64,000 nt of DNA from Arthrobacter mangrovi (lineage in GTDB: Bacteria > Actinomycetota > Actinomycetes > Actinomycetales > Micrococcaceae): assembly GCF_026011795.1 (NCBI RefSeq), contig NZ_BRVS01000007.1, positions 155,907-219,906 of the forward strand. The letters run 5' to 3'. The translations under genes were made by a program, and so were the position numbers. Positions 55,661-63,866 of the stretch are shown piece after piece. The notes beneath the pieces are model-generated. The model did not search any database. It was given only the letters and a program-made list of their open reading frames with translations, and was not told the origin of the DNA. Every line of letters starts with the position of its first letter. The first letter of the stretch is position 1.

Positions 55661-58600
55661 TTATCCGCTGATATTGAGCCCAACCAACATTGGGCGCGGG
55701 GGCAGCTCAAGTGTTGGCTGCCCGGGCTCCGGCTCCGGCTGGCTGCGTCCGGGCAGCGGGAGCGTCCCGGTTTCGGCCAGGTCCCAGGCGTTGGAGGCCT
55801 GCAGGCTCATGCCGCGGGGCCCGGTCCTCCGGGTGGTGCCCTGGACCAGCAGCAGCCGGGTGCCGAAAAGCAGCGGTCCTGCTTTCTCCTGCGCCTCGTG
55901 GAAAAAGGTGCAGTCCACGCAGCCGGTACCGTCATCCAGGCTGATGAACACCACGCGGCGTCCCCCGCGCATCGGCGGAGTCTGGGTGGCAACCCGGATG
56001 CCGGCCACCAGCACGTCGGTGCCGCTGCGCAGGGAGAGCAGGTCCTGTGCGGGAGTGGCTCCCAGCTCCTTCAGCAGCGGGGCATAACTGGCCATCAGGT
56101 GGGCGCTGACGTCTACGGCCAACAGGTCGAGCTCTGTTTTGACCTTCTCCAGCGTGGTTGGTTCCGGCAGCTGTGTCTTCAGGTTGCGCAGCTCAAGATC
56201 GCCCAGTGGCAGGGCAAGCTGGCCTTCGATGGGCTCATACCTGCGCGGAACCGGGCGGACCGGAGGCTTATCCAGGTGGTGCACGATGTCCGCCCTGCTG
56301 GCAGTGCCCAGGCGGCCGGCTGTCCGGTTGAGTTCGTCGAAGGCGCCCAGCTGGCCCAGCCGCTTGAGGGTCGGCCGGCTGATTTTGGCGCGCGCCCGCA
56401 AGTCGGCGAGGGAATCATAGGGCTGGCCGCGGACGATCCGCTTGAGCTCGGCCCCGGACATGCCGTAGATGCCGGCGAGGCTAAGCCGGATGCCCAGCTT
56501 CCCGCCGGACCCGTCCTCCCCCTGGACACGCTCGACCCGGTATTTGTCGCTGCTGCGGTTGATATCCAGCGGCAGGATCGGAATCCCCATCCTGCGCGCT
56601 TCGGCCACCAGCAGGCGGCGAGGGTACATGCCGGGATCGTGTTCCCACAGTCCGGCCAGGAAGGCTTCCGGGTGGTGTGCCTTCAGCCAGGCGGACTGGT
56701 AGGTAGGCACGGCGAAGGCCGCACCGTGCGCCTTGCAGAACCCGAAGCTGCCGAAGGCCTTCAGCGTGTTCCAGACCTTATCGACGGTTTCCGCCGTGTA
56801 GCCGCGTTCGAGGGCCTTGCCCCTGAAGTGTTCTTCCACCGCAGGTTCGGCCGACGCATCCCCCAGCAGCCTGCGGAACTCGTCCGCTTTGGCCAGTCCG
56901 CAACCGGTGAAGACGTCGAAGGTCCTTAGGACCTGCTCGTGGAATACCGTCACGCCGTGGGTTTCCTTCAGCACCGGCTCCAGGTCGGGATGCGGATAAT
57001 TCTCCGGCGCCCAGCCGTGCCGGTGTTCAAGGAACGGGCGGACCATGTCGGACTTCATCGGCCCGGGCCTGAATAGCGAGATATCGATGATCAGGTCGTT
57101 GAAGTTCCGGGGCGCCATCTTGCCCACAAGCTCGCGTTGGCCCGGGGATTCGATCTGGAAGCAGCCGAGGGTATAGGTGCTGCGGATCAGTTCGTAGGTC
57201 GGTTCGTCGTCGAGCGGGACGGCCTCCAGGTCGATGCGGCCCCCCTCGTCGATATAGTCCGGGCCGCCGGCGAGGGCTTCAGGGTGGTGGCCCGCCGCTG
57301 CGACGGCTGCCTTGTCCGGATGGATCCGGGCAATTTCTTCCAGGGCGTAGGCCATGGAGGACTGCATCCTCACCCCCAGCACATCCAGCTTCAGCATTCC
57401 CATCGGATCCATGTCATGTTTATCGAACTGGCTCATGGGCAGCCCCAGCCCGCTGGGCTGGACCGGGGTACGGTCCAGCAGGGTTTCGTCACCGAGGATC
57501 ACGCCGCACGGATGCATCGAAATATGCCTCGGCAACCGGTCCAGCCGTTCGGTCACGTCCACCAGCAAATCCAGCTGCCGGTTCTGCTCCACCTGTGCGG
57601 AGAACCCCCGCAGCTCGGGCTTCTCTTCCATAGCCTCACGGAAATTCCGCGCTGAGAAGCGCCACAGCTGTTTGGCGATCCCGTCGATGTCCCCTTCCTC
57701 CATGCCCAGGGCAAGACCGGCGTCCCGGACGGCTCCGCGTGCCCGATAACCGTTCTGCATGCTCATCAGAGTGACCCGTTTCGCGCCGAAACGGTCGAAG
57801 ATCTGCTGGTAGACCCTGTGCCGCTCGGCGCTCTCGACGTCGATGTCGATGTCCGGCAGCGTGGACCGGTCCCGGGAAAGGAACCGTTCGAAGATCAACC
57901 CATGGTCCAGCGGGTTGACGTGGCTGATGTTGAGCAGGTAATTCACCAGGCTCGAAGCGCCGGATCCGCGGGCCGCGGCCCGCACGCCCATGCCGGTGAT
58001 CATTTTCGACACCTCGGCCACCGTCAGGAAGTACGGGGCGAACCCGAGCCTGGTGATGATGCTTAGCTCGTGGCTGAGCCGGTCCCTGAGCCTGAGCTCG
58101 GCCGTGCCGCCGATTCCGGGGAAGCGCCGGCCAATGCCGTCCTCGCAACGCTGGACCAGTTCTGCCGCCGGCTCCCGGTCAATGCCGATGACGGAAGCTT
58201 CCGGAACGACGGGCCGCTTGTACCCCATGTCCCCGACCGGATCCATCCGGCACCTGTCCGTTACCGCGGCGGTCGTGGCCAGCAGGCTGCGGGCACCTGC
58301 CGCCCCGGCATCGGCTTCCCGCGCTATCTCCCGGGCCAAGGCCTTCATCTGCTTCCCGCTTTTAAGCCAGCCCTGCCCATTGGGCTGCAGGTCCGGCAGC
58401 TTGGACAACGCAGTCAAGGCGCGGACGGCATCCAGCACATCCGCGGTCGCAGCATCGTCCTCCCGGCAATACCGCACGGCGTTGGTGAGCACGGCGGGGA
58501 GTTTCAGTTCTTCCGCGAGCTTGAACAGCCGCACCGCGTGGGCCGTACTGAGGTTGCCCCCGGGAGTGCTTAAATGGCTGGCCACTTCCACGACAAGCGC

Positions 58601-59140
58601 CCCCGCAGGCATCCGGCTTCGCCAGCGCTCTGCGAGCGCCCGGGCCTGTGCGTAGCTGCGGTTCCTTAGGGCCTGTCCTACATCGGAATAGGGGCCCAGC
58701 AATACGGTCAGGACCGGACCGGAGCCGCTTGCCCGGCCATCGGGTCCGGCGGCGCGGCGGGCCAGCTGCCCGATCTCCACCGCCGGCCCGTGGCCCCGCT
58801 TGCTTCCCCTGCCGGCAGGCGTCCCTTCATGGGCGTCTGAAACCACGCGGCACAACGCGTGGTAGCCCGCGCCGCCGTTCCTGCCATGGGCCAGGACCAC
58901 CACCCGCCCGGAGCTGCCGCCTTTGCCATCGCTGATGGCAAGGTCGGCACCCACAATCGGATCCAGGCCGGCGGCGAGGCAGGCCCTGACATGCTTGACC
59001 GTGCCGTACAGGCCGTCCCGGTCAGTGCAGGCCAAGGCATCGGCCCCGTCCCCGGCCGCAGCGGCGACAAGTTCATCCGGCCAGGACACCCCGTAGTGGG
59101 CGCTGAAAGCGGATGAGACATGCAAATGGGTAAAGCTCAT
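55661..59140 (-). CDS. dnaE2: Error-prone DNA polymerase DnaE2
   Basis: Translesion C-family polymerase of 1,159 residues. The catalytic aspartates are in LPDIDIDVE (near 425-433), with [14 protein letters not shown] before it and SLFRPGPM and [11 protein letters not shown] later. A helix-hairpin-helix region ([18 protein letters not shown]) and a C-terminal OB fold follow. The N-terminal PHP domain reads HLHVSS and CTDRDG where active PHP sites have HxHS and TDHDG, so it is probably inactive. [10 protein letters not shown] near residue 970 could bind the sliding clamp. It follows the DUF6504 gene by 36 bases under a likely SOS promoter. Confidence 0.93.
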   Translation of the reverse strand: MSFTHLHVSSAFSAHYGVSWPDELVAAAAGDGADALACTDRDGLYGTVKHVRACLAAGLDPIVGADLAISDGKGGSSGRVVVLAHGRNGGAGYHALCRVVSDAHEGTPAGRGSKRGHGPAVEIGQLARRAAGPDGRASGSGPVLTVLLGPYSDVGQALRNRSYAQARALAERWRSRMPAGALVVEVASHLSTPGGNLSTAHAVRLFKLAEELKLPAVLTNAVRYCREDDAATADVLDAVRALTALSKLPDLQPNGQGWLKSGKQMKALAREIAREADAGAAGARSLLATTAAVTDRCRMDPVGDMGYKRPVVPEASVIGIDREPAAELVQRCEDGIGRRFPGIGGTAELRLRDRLSHELSIITRLGFAPYFLTVAEVSKMITGMGVRAAARGSGASSLVNYLLNISHVNPLDHGLIFERFLSRDRSTLPDIDIDVESAERHRVYQQIFDRFGAKRVTLMSMQNGYRARGAVRDAGLALGMEEGDIDGIAKQLWRFSARNFREAMEEKPELRGFSAQVEQNRQLDLLVDVTERLDRLPRHISMHPCGVILGDETLLDRTPVQPSGLGLPMSQFDKHDMDPMGMLKLDVLGVRMQSSMAYALEEIARIHPDKAAVAAAGHHPEALAGGPDYIDEGGRIDLEAVPLDDEPTYELIRSTYTLGCFQIESPGQRELVGKMAPRNFNDLIIDISLFRPGPMKSDMVRPFLEHRHGWAPENYPHPDLEPVLKETHGVTVFHEQVLRTFDVFTGCGLAKADEFRRLLGDASAEPAVEEHFRGKALERGYTAETVDKVWNTLKAFGSFGFCKAHGAAFAVPTYQSAWLKAHHPEAFLAGLWEHDPGMYPRRLLVAEARRMGIPILPLDINRSSDKYRVERVQGEDGSGGKLGIRLSLAGIYGMSGAELKRIVRGQPYDSLADLRARAKISRPTLKRLGQLGAFDELNRTAGRLGTASRADIVHHLDKPPVRPVPRRYEPIEGQLALPLGDLELRNLKTQLPEPTTLEKVKTELDLLAVDVSAHLMASYAPLLKELGATPAQDLLSLRSGTDVLVAGIRVATQTPPMRGGRRVVFISLDDGTGCVDCTFFHEAQEKAGPLLFGTRLLLVQGTTRRTGPRGMSLQASNAWDLAETGTLPLPGRSQPEPEPGQPTLELPPRPMLVGLNISG

Positions 59141-59176
59141 TTTCTATCCGGGCTAAGGAACCTGCCGCGCCTATGG

Positions 59177-59491
59177 CTAGGCGCTCAGGCGCTGGGCGGC
59201 ATCGTGGACGCGGATCATGCGCCATCGCGCACTGTCGGCCTGGTGCGACAGATCGAAAGTGCGCAATGCCGAGCGGCTGTTCAGCCTGGCCTGGACCCGC
59301 CAGATCTCGTAGTCCACCAGCCCGGCTCCCCTGCCCCGCTCCGCACGCAGTTCCTCGGCCCACCATTTGCGGCGTTCGTACCAGCGCACCGGGTCCGCTG
59401 CCACATGCCAGGTCCTGTGCTGCCACACCAGCCTGATCGGCTGGCCGGCAGGAGAACAAACAACTTCGATCGATTCGCTGAAAACACCCAT
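59177..59491 (-). CDS. DUF6504 protein of the DnaE2 cassette
   Basis: 104 residues from ATG 59491, which has GAGGAAGG upstream. The core is SPAGQPIRLVWQHRTWHVAADPVRWYERRKWW, with key residues P-x-x-F/L-x-W, W-H-V and W-Y-E-R-R-x-W-W, then YEIWRVQAR. This small tryptophan-rich domain is known at the end of, or beside, ImuB-like Y-family polymerases and dnaE2 in actinobacteria. No catalytic role is known; it may bridge mutasome parts. A longer frame to 59662 covers the promoter and is rejected. Confidence 0.8.
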   Translation of the reverse strand: MGVFSESIEVVCSPAGQPIRLVWQHRTWHVAADPVRWYERRKWWAEELRAERGRGAGLVDYEIWRVQARLNSRSALRTFDLSHQADSARWRMIRVHDAAQRLSA

Positions 59492-59579
59492 GTTCCAGTC
59501 ACCTTCCTCTGGAATTACGGGTCTGAGCCTTCGGCGGCGCGCTCCTGCCAACACGCCGGTCGAAAAGCTTGACCCCTTC

Positions 59580-59608
59580 ATTCTAATCGAATATGTATTC
59601 GAATCCAA
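59580..59608 (-). promoter_or_regulatory. SOS-type promoter with LexA-box-like spacer ahead of DUF6504-dnaE2
   Basis: On the minus strand TTGGAT (59603-59608) and TAGAAT (59580-59585) are separated by exactly 17 bases. The palindrome TCGAAT-ACAT-ATTCGA (59587-59602) fills that spacer. It matches the actinobacterial LexA consensus TCGAAC-N4-GTTCGA except that the inner C/G pair is T/A in both halves. A repressor bound there would block RNA polymerase. The DUF6504 start is 89 bases downstream. Confidence 0.75.
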
Positions 59609-59686
59609 GAGCCAGCCTAGGCTCCCGCTCTGACAAAATCGCCGGCCGCTCCCCCGTCCCAACGTTTATCCAATAACCGAAGCCCA

Positions 59687-59715
59687 CAGTTGCAGCAGCG
59701 CATCCTGCGCAACTG
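59687..59715 (+). other. Hairpin in the leader of the FG-GAP gene
   Basis: CAGTTGC / GCAACTG, seven pairs around a 15-base centre, lies 52 bases before the FG-GAP start. It may stabilise the mRNA; no terminator features are seen. Confidence 0.3.
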
Positions 59716-59766
59716 GCTCCACCAGCCACTTGGTGCCCGAGGACACCGTTTCGAAGGAGCAAGACC

Positions 59767-61962
59767 ATGCCACTCGCACACAGGTCAGCACCACACCGGC
59801 ATCCAGCCAAAAAGCATCCAGCCAAAAAGAAAGTCGTTACCACCGTCGCCGCAGCGTCCCTCCTGGCCGCTGCGTTCGCCCCGCTTTCCATCGCGCCGGC
59901 GCACGCCGAACTTCCCCCGGCCGGCCCCGTCGATCCTGCCAACGGCTACCCTCTGTGGTACTCCGATGGCACCGTCAGGCTCCAGTTCTGCTATACCGCG
60001 GAACTCGGCTGCCTCTCCACGCAGCCCAATCCCGGGCCTGCTTCCTATCCCGACAACTTTCCCGAAGAAGCCTTCTGGTTCGCTGCGGAAGCCAGCGGCG
60101 GAAACCTTCGCCTCTACGAAGCCGCACTCGAAGGCGCACACGTAAACGGCGCCGTCGTTCCGGGTGAACAGATGGGCTTTGCCCGCCTGAGGTTCCGGGT
60201 CGAGAACCTGGTGATCGGCTCGCAGTACACCATCACGCACCCGTATGGGGTCAACACCTACACGGCAGTGGACGATGGGAGGGGCGCCGGCGAAATCAGC
60301 CAGACGGTCGACAGCGGCCTCTGCACCCCCACCGCCACCGTCGCCTGCGACTGGGACGGCGTCGGCCGTGCCTTCCTCGGCTCCTACGGCGTCGGCACGA
60401 CGGCTACGTTCCTGCGCCAGGTCAATCCGCCCGTCGGCACGCTGGGCAACCCGAATGTGGCCTCCGCAGTCACCGGGGCCCCGTCCGGCAACAACTTCGT
60501 GCGGGTCGACGGACCCAACGCCGGCGGCACCGGAGTCAACACCCTGACGGTCAGCACCTTCGCCGTCCAAGGCGTCATCTCTGATACCACCGACGGCGCT
60601 CCGGCGATGCCGGACATGGCCGCGGCGAACGATACCGGCCGCTCCACCACGGACAACATCACCAGCGCCACGACCCCGACCTTCACCGGCTCGGCAACCG
60701 ACGGCAGCACCGTCGAACTGCTGGTCGACGGCGTGCCTGCCGGTTCCGCCGTGGCTGCCGGTGGAACCTACAGCATCGTCCCCACCACCGCACTTGCCCA
60801 AGGCAGGCGGACCATTACCGCACGTATCGCAAACCCGGCGTTCCCCGCGGATCCTGCTGCTCCACAGTTCTTGGCATCCGGTGGACTGGCCATCACGGTG
60901 GACACGACCGCAGCGCCCATCACTATGGGCACCGGCCCGTCGAACCCGACGCTCGACACTACGCCGACCTTCAACTTCTCGAGCACGGAGTCCGGCACCA
61001 GTTTCGACTGCCAGTTGCTGCCCACCAACAACCTCTGGGAAACCGGCTGCTTGACGGGCAAGACGTATGACGCCCAGCAGGACGGCATCTACACCTTCAA
61101 CGTCCGTTCCGTCGACACGGCGGGCAACGTCAGCACGCCGACCTCGTATGTCTGGCGGATCGGCCAAGGCACCCCCGCATCCGCAACGGCCGCCGAGCAG
61201 AAGGACATGACCGGCGACGGCAACCCGGACCTGGTCAGCCGCAGCAGCGACGGCAAGCTGTGGCTCTACCCGGGAACCTCCGCCGGGCGGCTCGGTACCC
61301 GGTTCAACATCGGCAGCGGCGGCTGGAACTCCATGAGCGCCCTCATGATGCCGGGCGACTTCGACGGCGACGGCAACTCCGACCTCATCGCCCGGGCCAC
61401 CGACGGTGTCCTTTGGCTGTACCCGGGTGCCGGCGGCAGCGGCGGACTGCTGGCGCGTAAGCAGATCGGCACCGGCTGGAACTCCATGAGCGCCCTCGTC
61501 GCGCCCGGCGATTTCAACGGCGACAACAGGGTCGACCTGCTCGCCCGCGACAGCGCCGGCACCCTCTGGCTGTACCCGGGCAACGGCTCCGGCCGGTTCG
61601 GAACGAGGGGCATTGCGGGAGCCAGCGGCTGGAACGCCATGAGCCAGCTCGCGGGCGTCGGCACCTTCGATACCGGCGGCACCGCCGACATGGTCGCCCG
61701 CGACTCGACCGGACGGCTGTGGCTCTACCCCGGCACGGGCACCGGCAAGTTCGGCACCCGCAAGCTCATTGGTTCCAGCGGCTGGAACGCGATGAGCGGT
61801 CTCAACGGACCCGGAGCCTTCGATGCCGGTGCCTCCATGGACCTGATGGCCCGCGATTCCAAGGGCACGCTGTGGCTCTACCCGGGCAACGGCAGCGGCG
61901 GTCTCGGAACCCGCGTCCAGATCGGGGCCAGCGGCTGGAGCACGATGATGATCGCGCCCTAG
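59767..61962 (+). CDS. Secreted FG-GAP/VCBS-repeat protein with Ig-like domains
   Basis: 731 residues. A signal peptide (basic start with HPAKKHPAKKK, hydrophobic VAAASLLAAAFAPLSIAPAHA) is followed by a unique cysteine-containing domain (about 40-265). Next is an Ig-like domain (DNITSATTPTFTGSATDGSTVELLVDG, key motif P-T-F-T-G) and a second Ig-like domain with TPTFNFSSTESGTSFDCQL. Five repeats of about 48 residues each contain LWLYPG (from about 480). The first three keep the calcium-type D-x-[DN]-G-D motif; the last two lose it. It is probably an extracellular or wall-associated adhesin or polysaccharide-binding protein. GAAGGAGC precedes ATG 59767. Confidence 0.85.
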   Translation: MPLAHRSAPHRHPAKKHPAKKKVVTTVAAASLLAAAFAPLSIAPAHAELPPAGPVDPANGYPLWYSDGTVRLQFCYTAELGCLSTQPNPGPASYPDNFPEEAFWFAAEASGGNLRLYEAALEGAHVNGAVVPGEQMGFARLRFRVENLVIGSQYTITHPYGVNTYTAVDDGRGAGEISQTVDSGLCTPTATVACDWDGVGRAFLGSYGVGTTATFLRQVNPPVGTLGNPNVASAVTGAPSGNNFVRVDGPNAGGTGVNTLTVSTFAVQGVISDTTDGAPAMPDMAAANDTGRSTTDNITSATTPTFTGSATDGSTVELLVDGVPAGSAVAAGGTYSIVPTTALAQGRRTITARIANPAFPADPAAPQFLASGGLAITVDTTAAPITMGTGPSNPTLDTTPTFNFSSTESGTSFDCQLLPTNNLWETGCLTGKTYDAQQDGIYTFNVRSVDTAGNVSTPTSYVWRIGQGTPASATAAEQKDMTGDGNPDLVSRSSDGKLWLYPGTSAGRLGTRFNIGSGGWNSMSALMMPGDFDGDGNSDLIARATDGVLWLYPGAGGSGGLLARKQIGTGWNSMSALVAPGDFNGDNRVDLLARDSAGTLWLYPGNGSGRFGTRGIAGASGWNAMSQLAGVGTFDTGGTADMVARDSTGRLWLYPGTGTGKFGTRKLIGSSGWNAMSGLNGPGAFDAGASMDLMARDSKGTLWLYPGNGSGGLGTRVQIGASGWSTMMIAP
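59800..59829 (+). repeat. 15-base perfect tandem duplication in the signal-peptide region
   Basis: CATCCAGCCAAAAAG occurs twice in a row and encodes HPAKK HPAKK in the basic end of the FG-GAP protein's signal peptide. It keeps the frame and adds positive charge. Confidence 0.9.
61200..61962 (+). repeat. Five degenerate repeats of about 150 bases encoding LWLYPG units
   Basis: Repeat cores encoding LWLYPG lie near 61261, 61412, 61567, 61718 and 61872. Units share the pattern DLxARDxxGxLWLYPG then a G-W-N-[SA]-M-S ending. They are FG-GAP-type beta-propeller blades. Confidence 0.85.
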
Positions 61963-61974
61963 CCAACGGCTGCC

Positions 61975-62031
61975 AAGGAACCCGGCCGGTTTCCCCGCTG
62001 TCCAGCAGCGCCGGAACCGGCCGGGTTCCTT
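61975..62031 (+). terminator. Long hairpin terminator after the FG-GAP gene
   Basis: AAGGAACCCGGCCGGTT / AACCGGCCGGGTTCCTT, a perfect 17-pair outer stem with an inner GCTG / CAGC pairing, starts 12 bases past the stop. A short CCCTTT lies beyond. Confidence 0.75.
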
Positions 62032-62064
62032 GCTGCCCTTTGACATCAGCGGAACCATGGACCC

Positions 62065-62505
62065 ATGGAACCTATCGTTTCTGCCATCACCCTCGGAGTG
62101 CGCGACATGGCGAGGTCGCGCCGTTTCTACGTCGACGGCCTCGGCTGGCGGCCACTGGCCGAGCAGGAAGGCGAAATCCTCTTCATCCAGAGCGCTCACG
62201 GGCAGATCCTCGCGCTGTGGGACGTGGTAAGCATGCGCGGCGAATACGGCGACGTCGGGCACCACGAGCAGGGCCCGGGGGTTCCGGTCTCGCTGGGCCG
62301 CAACGTGGGCAGCCCCGAAGAAGTGGACCAGTTGCTCGCCGAAGGCGTCGCGGCCGGGGCGGAACTCGTGTCGGCCGGCCGGCAGCAGTCCTGGGGCGGC
62401 TACAGCGGCTGTTTCGCCGACCCGGACGGCTTCCGCTGGGACATCGTGTTCAATCCGGCCTTTTCCGTGGACGACGGCGGCAACGTCAGTATGGGAATGC
62501 CCTGA
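62065..62505 (+). CDS. VOC-family (glyoxalase-like) protein
   Basis: 146 residues with the paired beta-alpha-beta-beta-beta modules of the vicinal oxygen chelate superfamily: ITLGVRDMARSRRFYVDGLGW at the start and FADPDGFRWDIVFNP near the end, the usual VOC landmarks. Such proteins include lyases, dioxygenases and resistance proteins. Metal ligands cannot be assigned with confidence and no substrate can be named. It is alone between the FG-GAP terminator and the convergent SRAP gene. Confidence 0.85.
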   Translation: MEPIVSAITLGVRDMARSRRFYVDGLGWRPLAEQEGEILFIQSAHGQILALWDVVSMRGEYGDVGHHEQGPGVPVSLGRNVGSPEEVDQLLAEGVAAGAELVSAGRQQSWGGYSGCFADPDGFRWDIVFNPAFSVDDGGNVSMGMP

Positions 62506-62584
62506 CCAGGGTGCGTCGACCTTCGGGCGGCGCGCTTTGGCGGGGCGTTGTCACCGGCGCGCTGTCAGGCGATCGTGCTCGGCG

Positions 62585-63292
62585 TCAGGCCGCCTCGTCG
62601 ATCAGCTCCGGGCCGTTGTTGCGCACGTTATTGACCTTGTCGCTGACCGTTCGGGGAATCAGGTGCGGTTCCGGCATGGCATCCAGCAACGCCCGCACGT
62701 CCGCTTCCGACGTCGTCCCAGGGTCCAGCCAGTCGGCGTAGAGGTCCGGCGGGACGATCAGGGGTGTGCGGTCGTGGATGTGGCCCAGGCTGTCCGCGGC
62801 CTCGGTCGTGATGATCGTAAAAGTCCTCAGCCACTTGTCCGGATGGTCCTCAGGCAGCGATGGGTCCGGCCAGTTCTCGAACAATCCGGCAAACGCCAGA
62901 AGTTCGCCCTCGGCGCCGTGCAGGTAGGTCGGAATCTTCCCGCCCGCCGTTTTCTGCCACTCGAAGTACCCGTCGGCAGCCACCAGCGCCCGCTTGCGCG
63001 AGGCGGCCTTGCGGAAGGAAGGTTTCTCCGTCACGGTCTCCATGCGGGCATTGATCAGCCGCGCACCGGACTTCGGGTCCTTCGACCATGGCGGGACCAG
63101 GCCCCAGCGCGCCATCACGAGTTTCCGGGATACCTGTTCCGGCTCCGGGTGCCGGCGGTCGATGATCAGCGGGACCTCGTCCGTCGGAGCAACGTTGTAG
63201 GAGGGCTGGATCTCCTCGGCATACGATTCGTCAACATCGAAGGAAGCCACCAGGTCGCCCGTGCTCCTGGCCATCACGTATCTGCCGCACAT
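62585..63292 (-). CDS. SRAP family (YedK/HMCES-like) abasic-site-processing protein
   Basis: 235 residues. After removal of Met1, Cys2 (MCGRY) is the catalytic residue that forms a thiazolidine crosslink with abasic sites in single-stranded DNA. SYNVAPT, WGLVPPW, NARMETV, AADGYFEW and the late IHDRTPLIV (active-site histidine region) are intact. The start at ATG 63292 is fixed by the need for Cys2. It is divergent from the mycoredoxin gene. The family was named for SOS-operon association; no LexA box was seen at this gene. Confidence 0.93.
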   Translation of the reverse strand: MCGRYVMARSTGDLVASFDVDESYAEEIQPSYNVAPTDEVPLIIDRRHPEPEQVSRKLVMARWGLVPPWSKDPKSGARLINARMETVTEKPSFRKAASRKRALVAADGYFEWQKTAGGKIPTYLHGAEGELLAFAGLFENWPDPSLPEDHPDKWLRTFTIITTEAADSLGHIHDRTPLIVPPDLYADWLDPGTTSEADVRALLDAMPEPHLIPRTVSDKVNNVRNNGPELIDEAA

Positions 63293-63394
63293 GCCTCCAT
63301 TATGTGCCCGGCTCCGCCTGCCGGCCGCGGGACGGGAATGTTTCGCGCGCCCGAACGGTTGACCTACGCAAAGATCCCAGTCGAAGGAGCTGCA

Positions 63395-63652
63395 TTGGAA
63401 TTCGTCCCCGCCCCCGGCACTATCACCATGTTCTCGACCACCTGGTGCGGCTATTGCCGCCGCCTGAAGTCCCAGCTGGACTCCCAGGGCATCGGCTACA
63501 CCGAGATCAACATCGAAGACGTGCCCGGCACCGCGGAATTGGTCGAACAGATCAACAACGGCAACCAGACGGTTCCCACCGTGCTCTTCCCTGACGGCAG
63601 CAACGCCACCAATCCCTCGCTGTCGCAGGTTAAAGAACGCCTCGGTGTCTGA
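63395..63652 (+). CDS. mrx1: Mycoredoxin (mycothiol-dependent glutaredoxin-like protein)
   Basis: 85 residues with a thioredoxin fold: EFVPAPGTITMFSTTWCGYC, active site Cys18-Gly-Tyr-Cys21, and the cis-proline in TVPTVLFPDG (Pro61). It resembles Mrx1, which removes mycothiol from proteins. The start is TTG at 63395, with GAAGGAG 4-5 bases upstream and the sequence beginning as in relatives. An ATG at 63338 would add an unrelated extension. A strong terminator follows, then the gene for a probable mycothiol-dependent dehydrogenase. Confidence 0.9.
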   Translation: MEFVPAPGTITMFSTTWCGYCRRLKSQLDSQGIGYTEINIEDVPGTAELVEQINNGNQTVPTVLFPDGSNATNPSLSQVKERLGV

Positions 63653-63670
63653 CCGGCAGGACGCATCTGA

Positions 63671-63700
63671 CCCCCGTACCGGCCCGGTTCGGGGGTTTTT
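63671..63700 (+). terminator. Intrinsic terminator after mycoredoxin
   Basis: CCCCCG / CGGGGG with an inner CCGG / CCGG pairing, followed directly by TTTTT. It is the only terminator in the window with a full U-tract, 19 bases past the stop. Confidence 0.9.
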
Positions 63701-63866
63701 GCATCCCGGAACCAGGCATCCGGGACCTTGGGCCGCCCTGCAAAAAGGCGGCAATGGCCGCCATTCGGACGGACTTTGCGGGGTTCGACACATCTGTTCC
63801 TAAGATGAGGACAGGGGCGCCCGGACAGAGGCGCCCAGGTTCGTGCGGAAAGGAACTGCCCCCAGC

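Noticed and set aside
59785..62265. An 826-codon minus-strand frame opposite the FG-GAP gene
   Set aside because: The plus-strand frame has a signal peptide, domains and a ribosome site; the minus frame has none of these.
62506..62584. Terminator between the VOC and SRAP genes
   Set aside because: Only short GC-rich repeats (GGCGCGC) are visible; no convincing stem.
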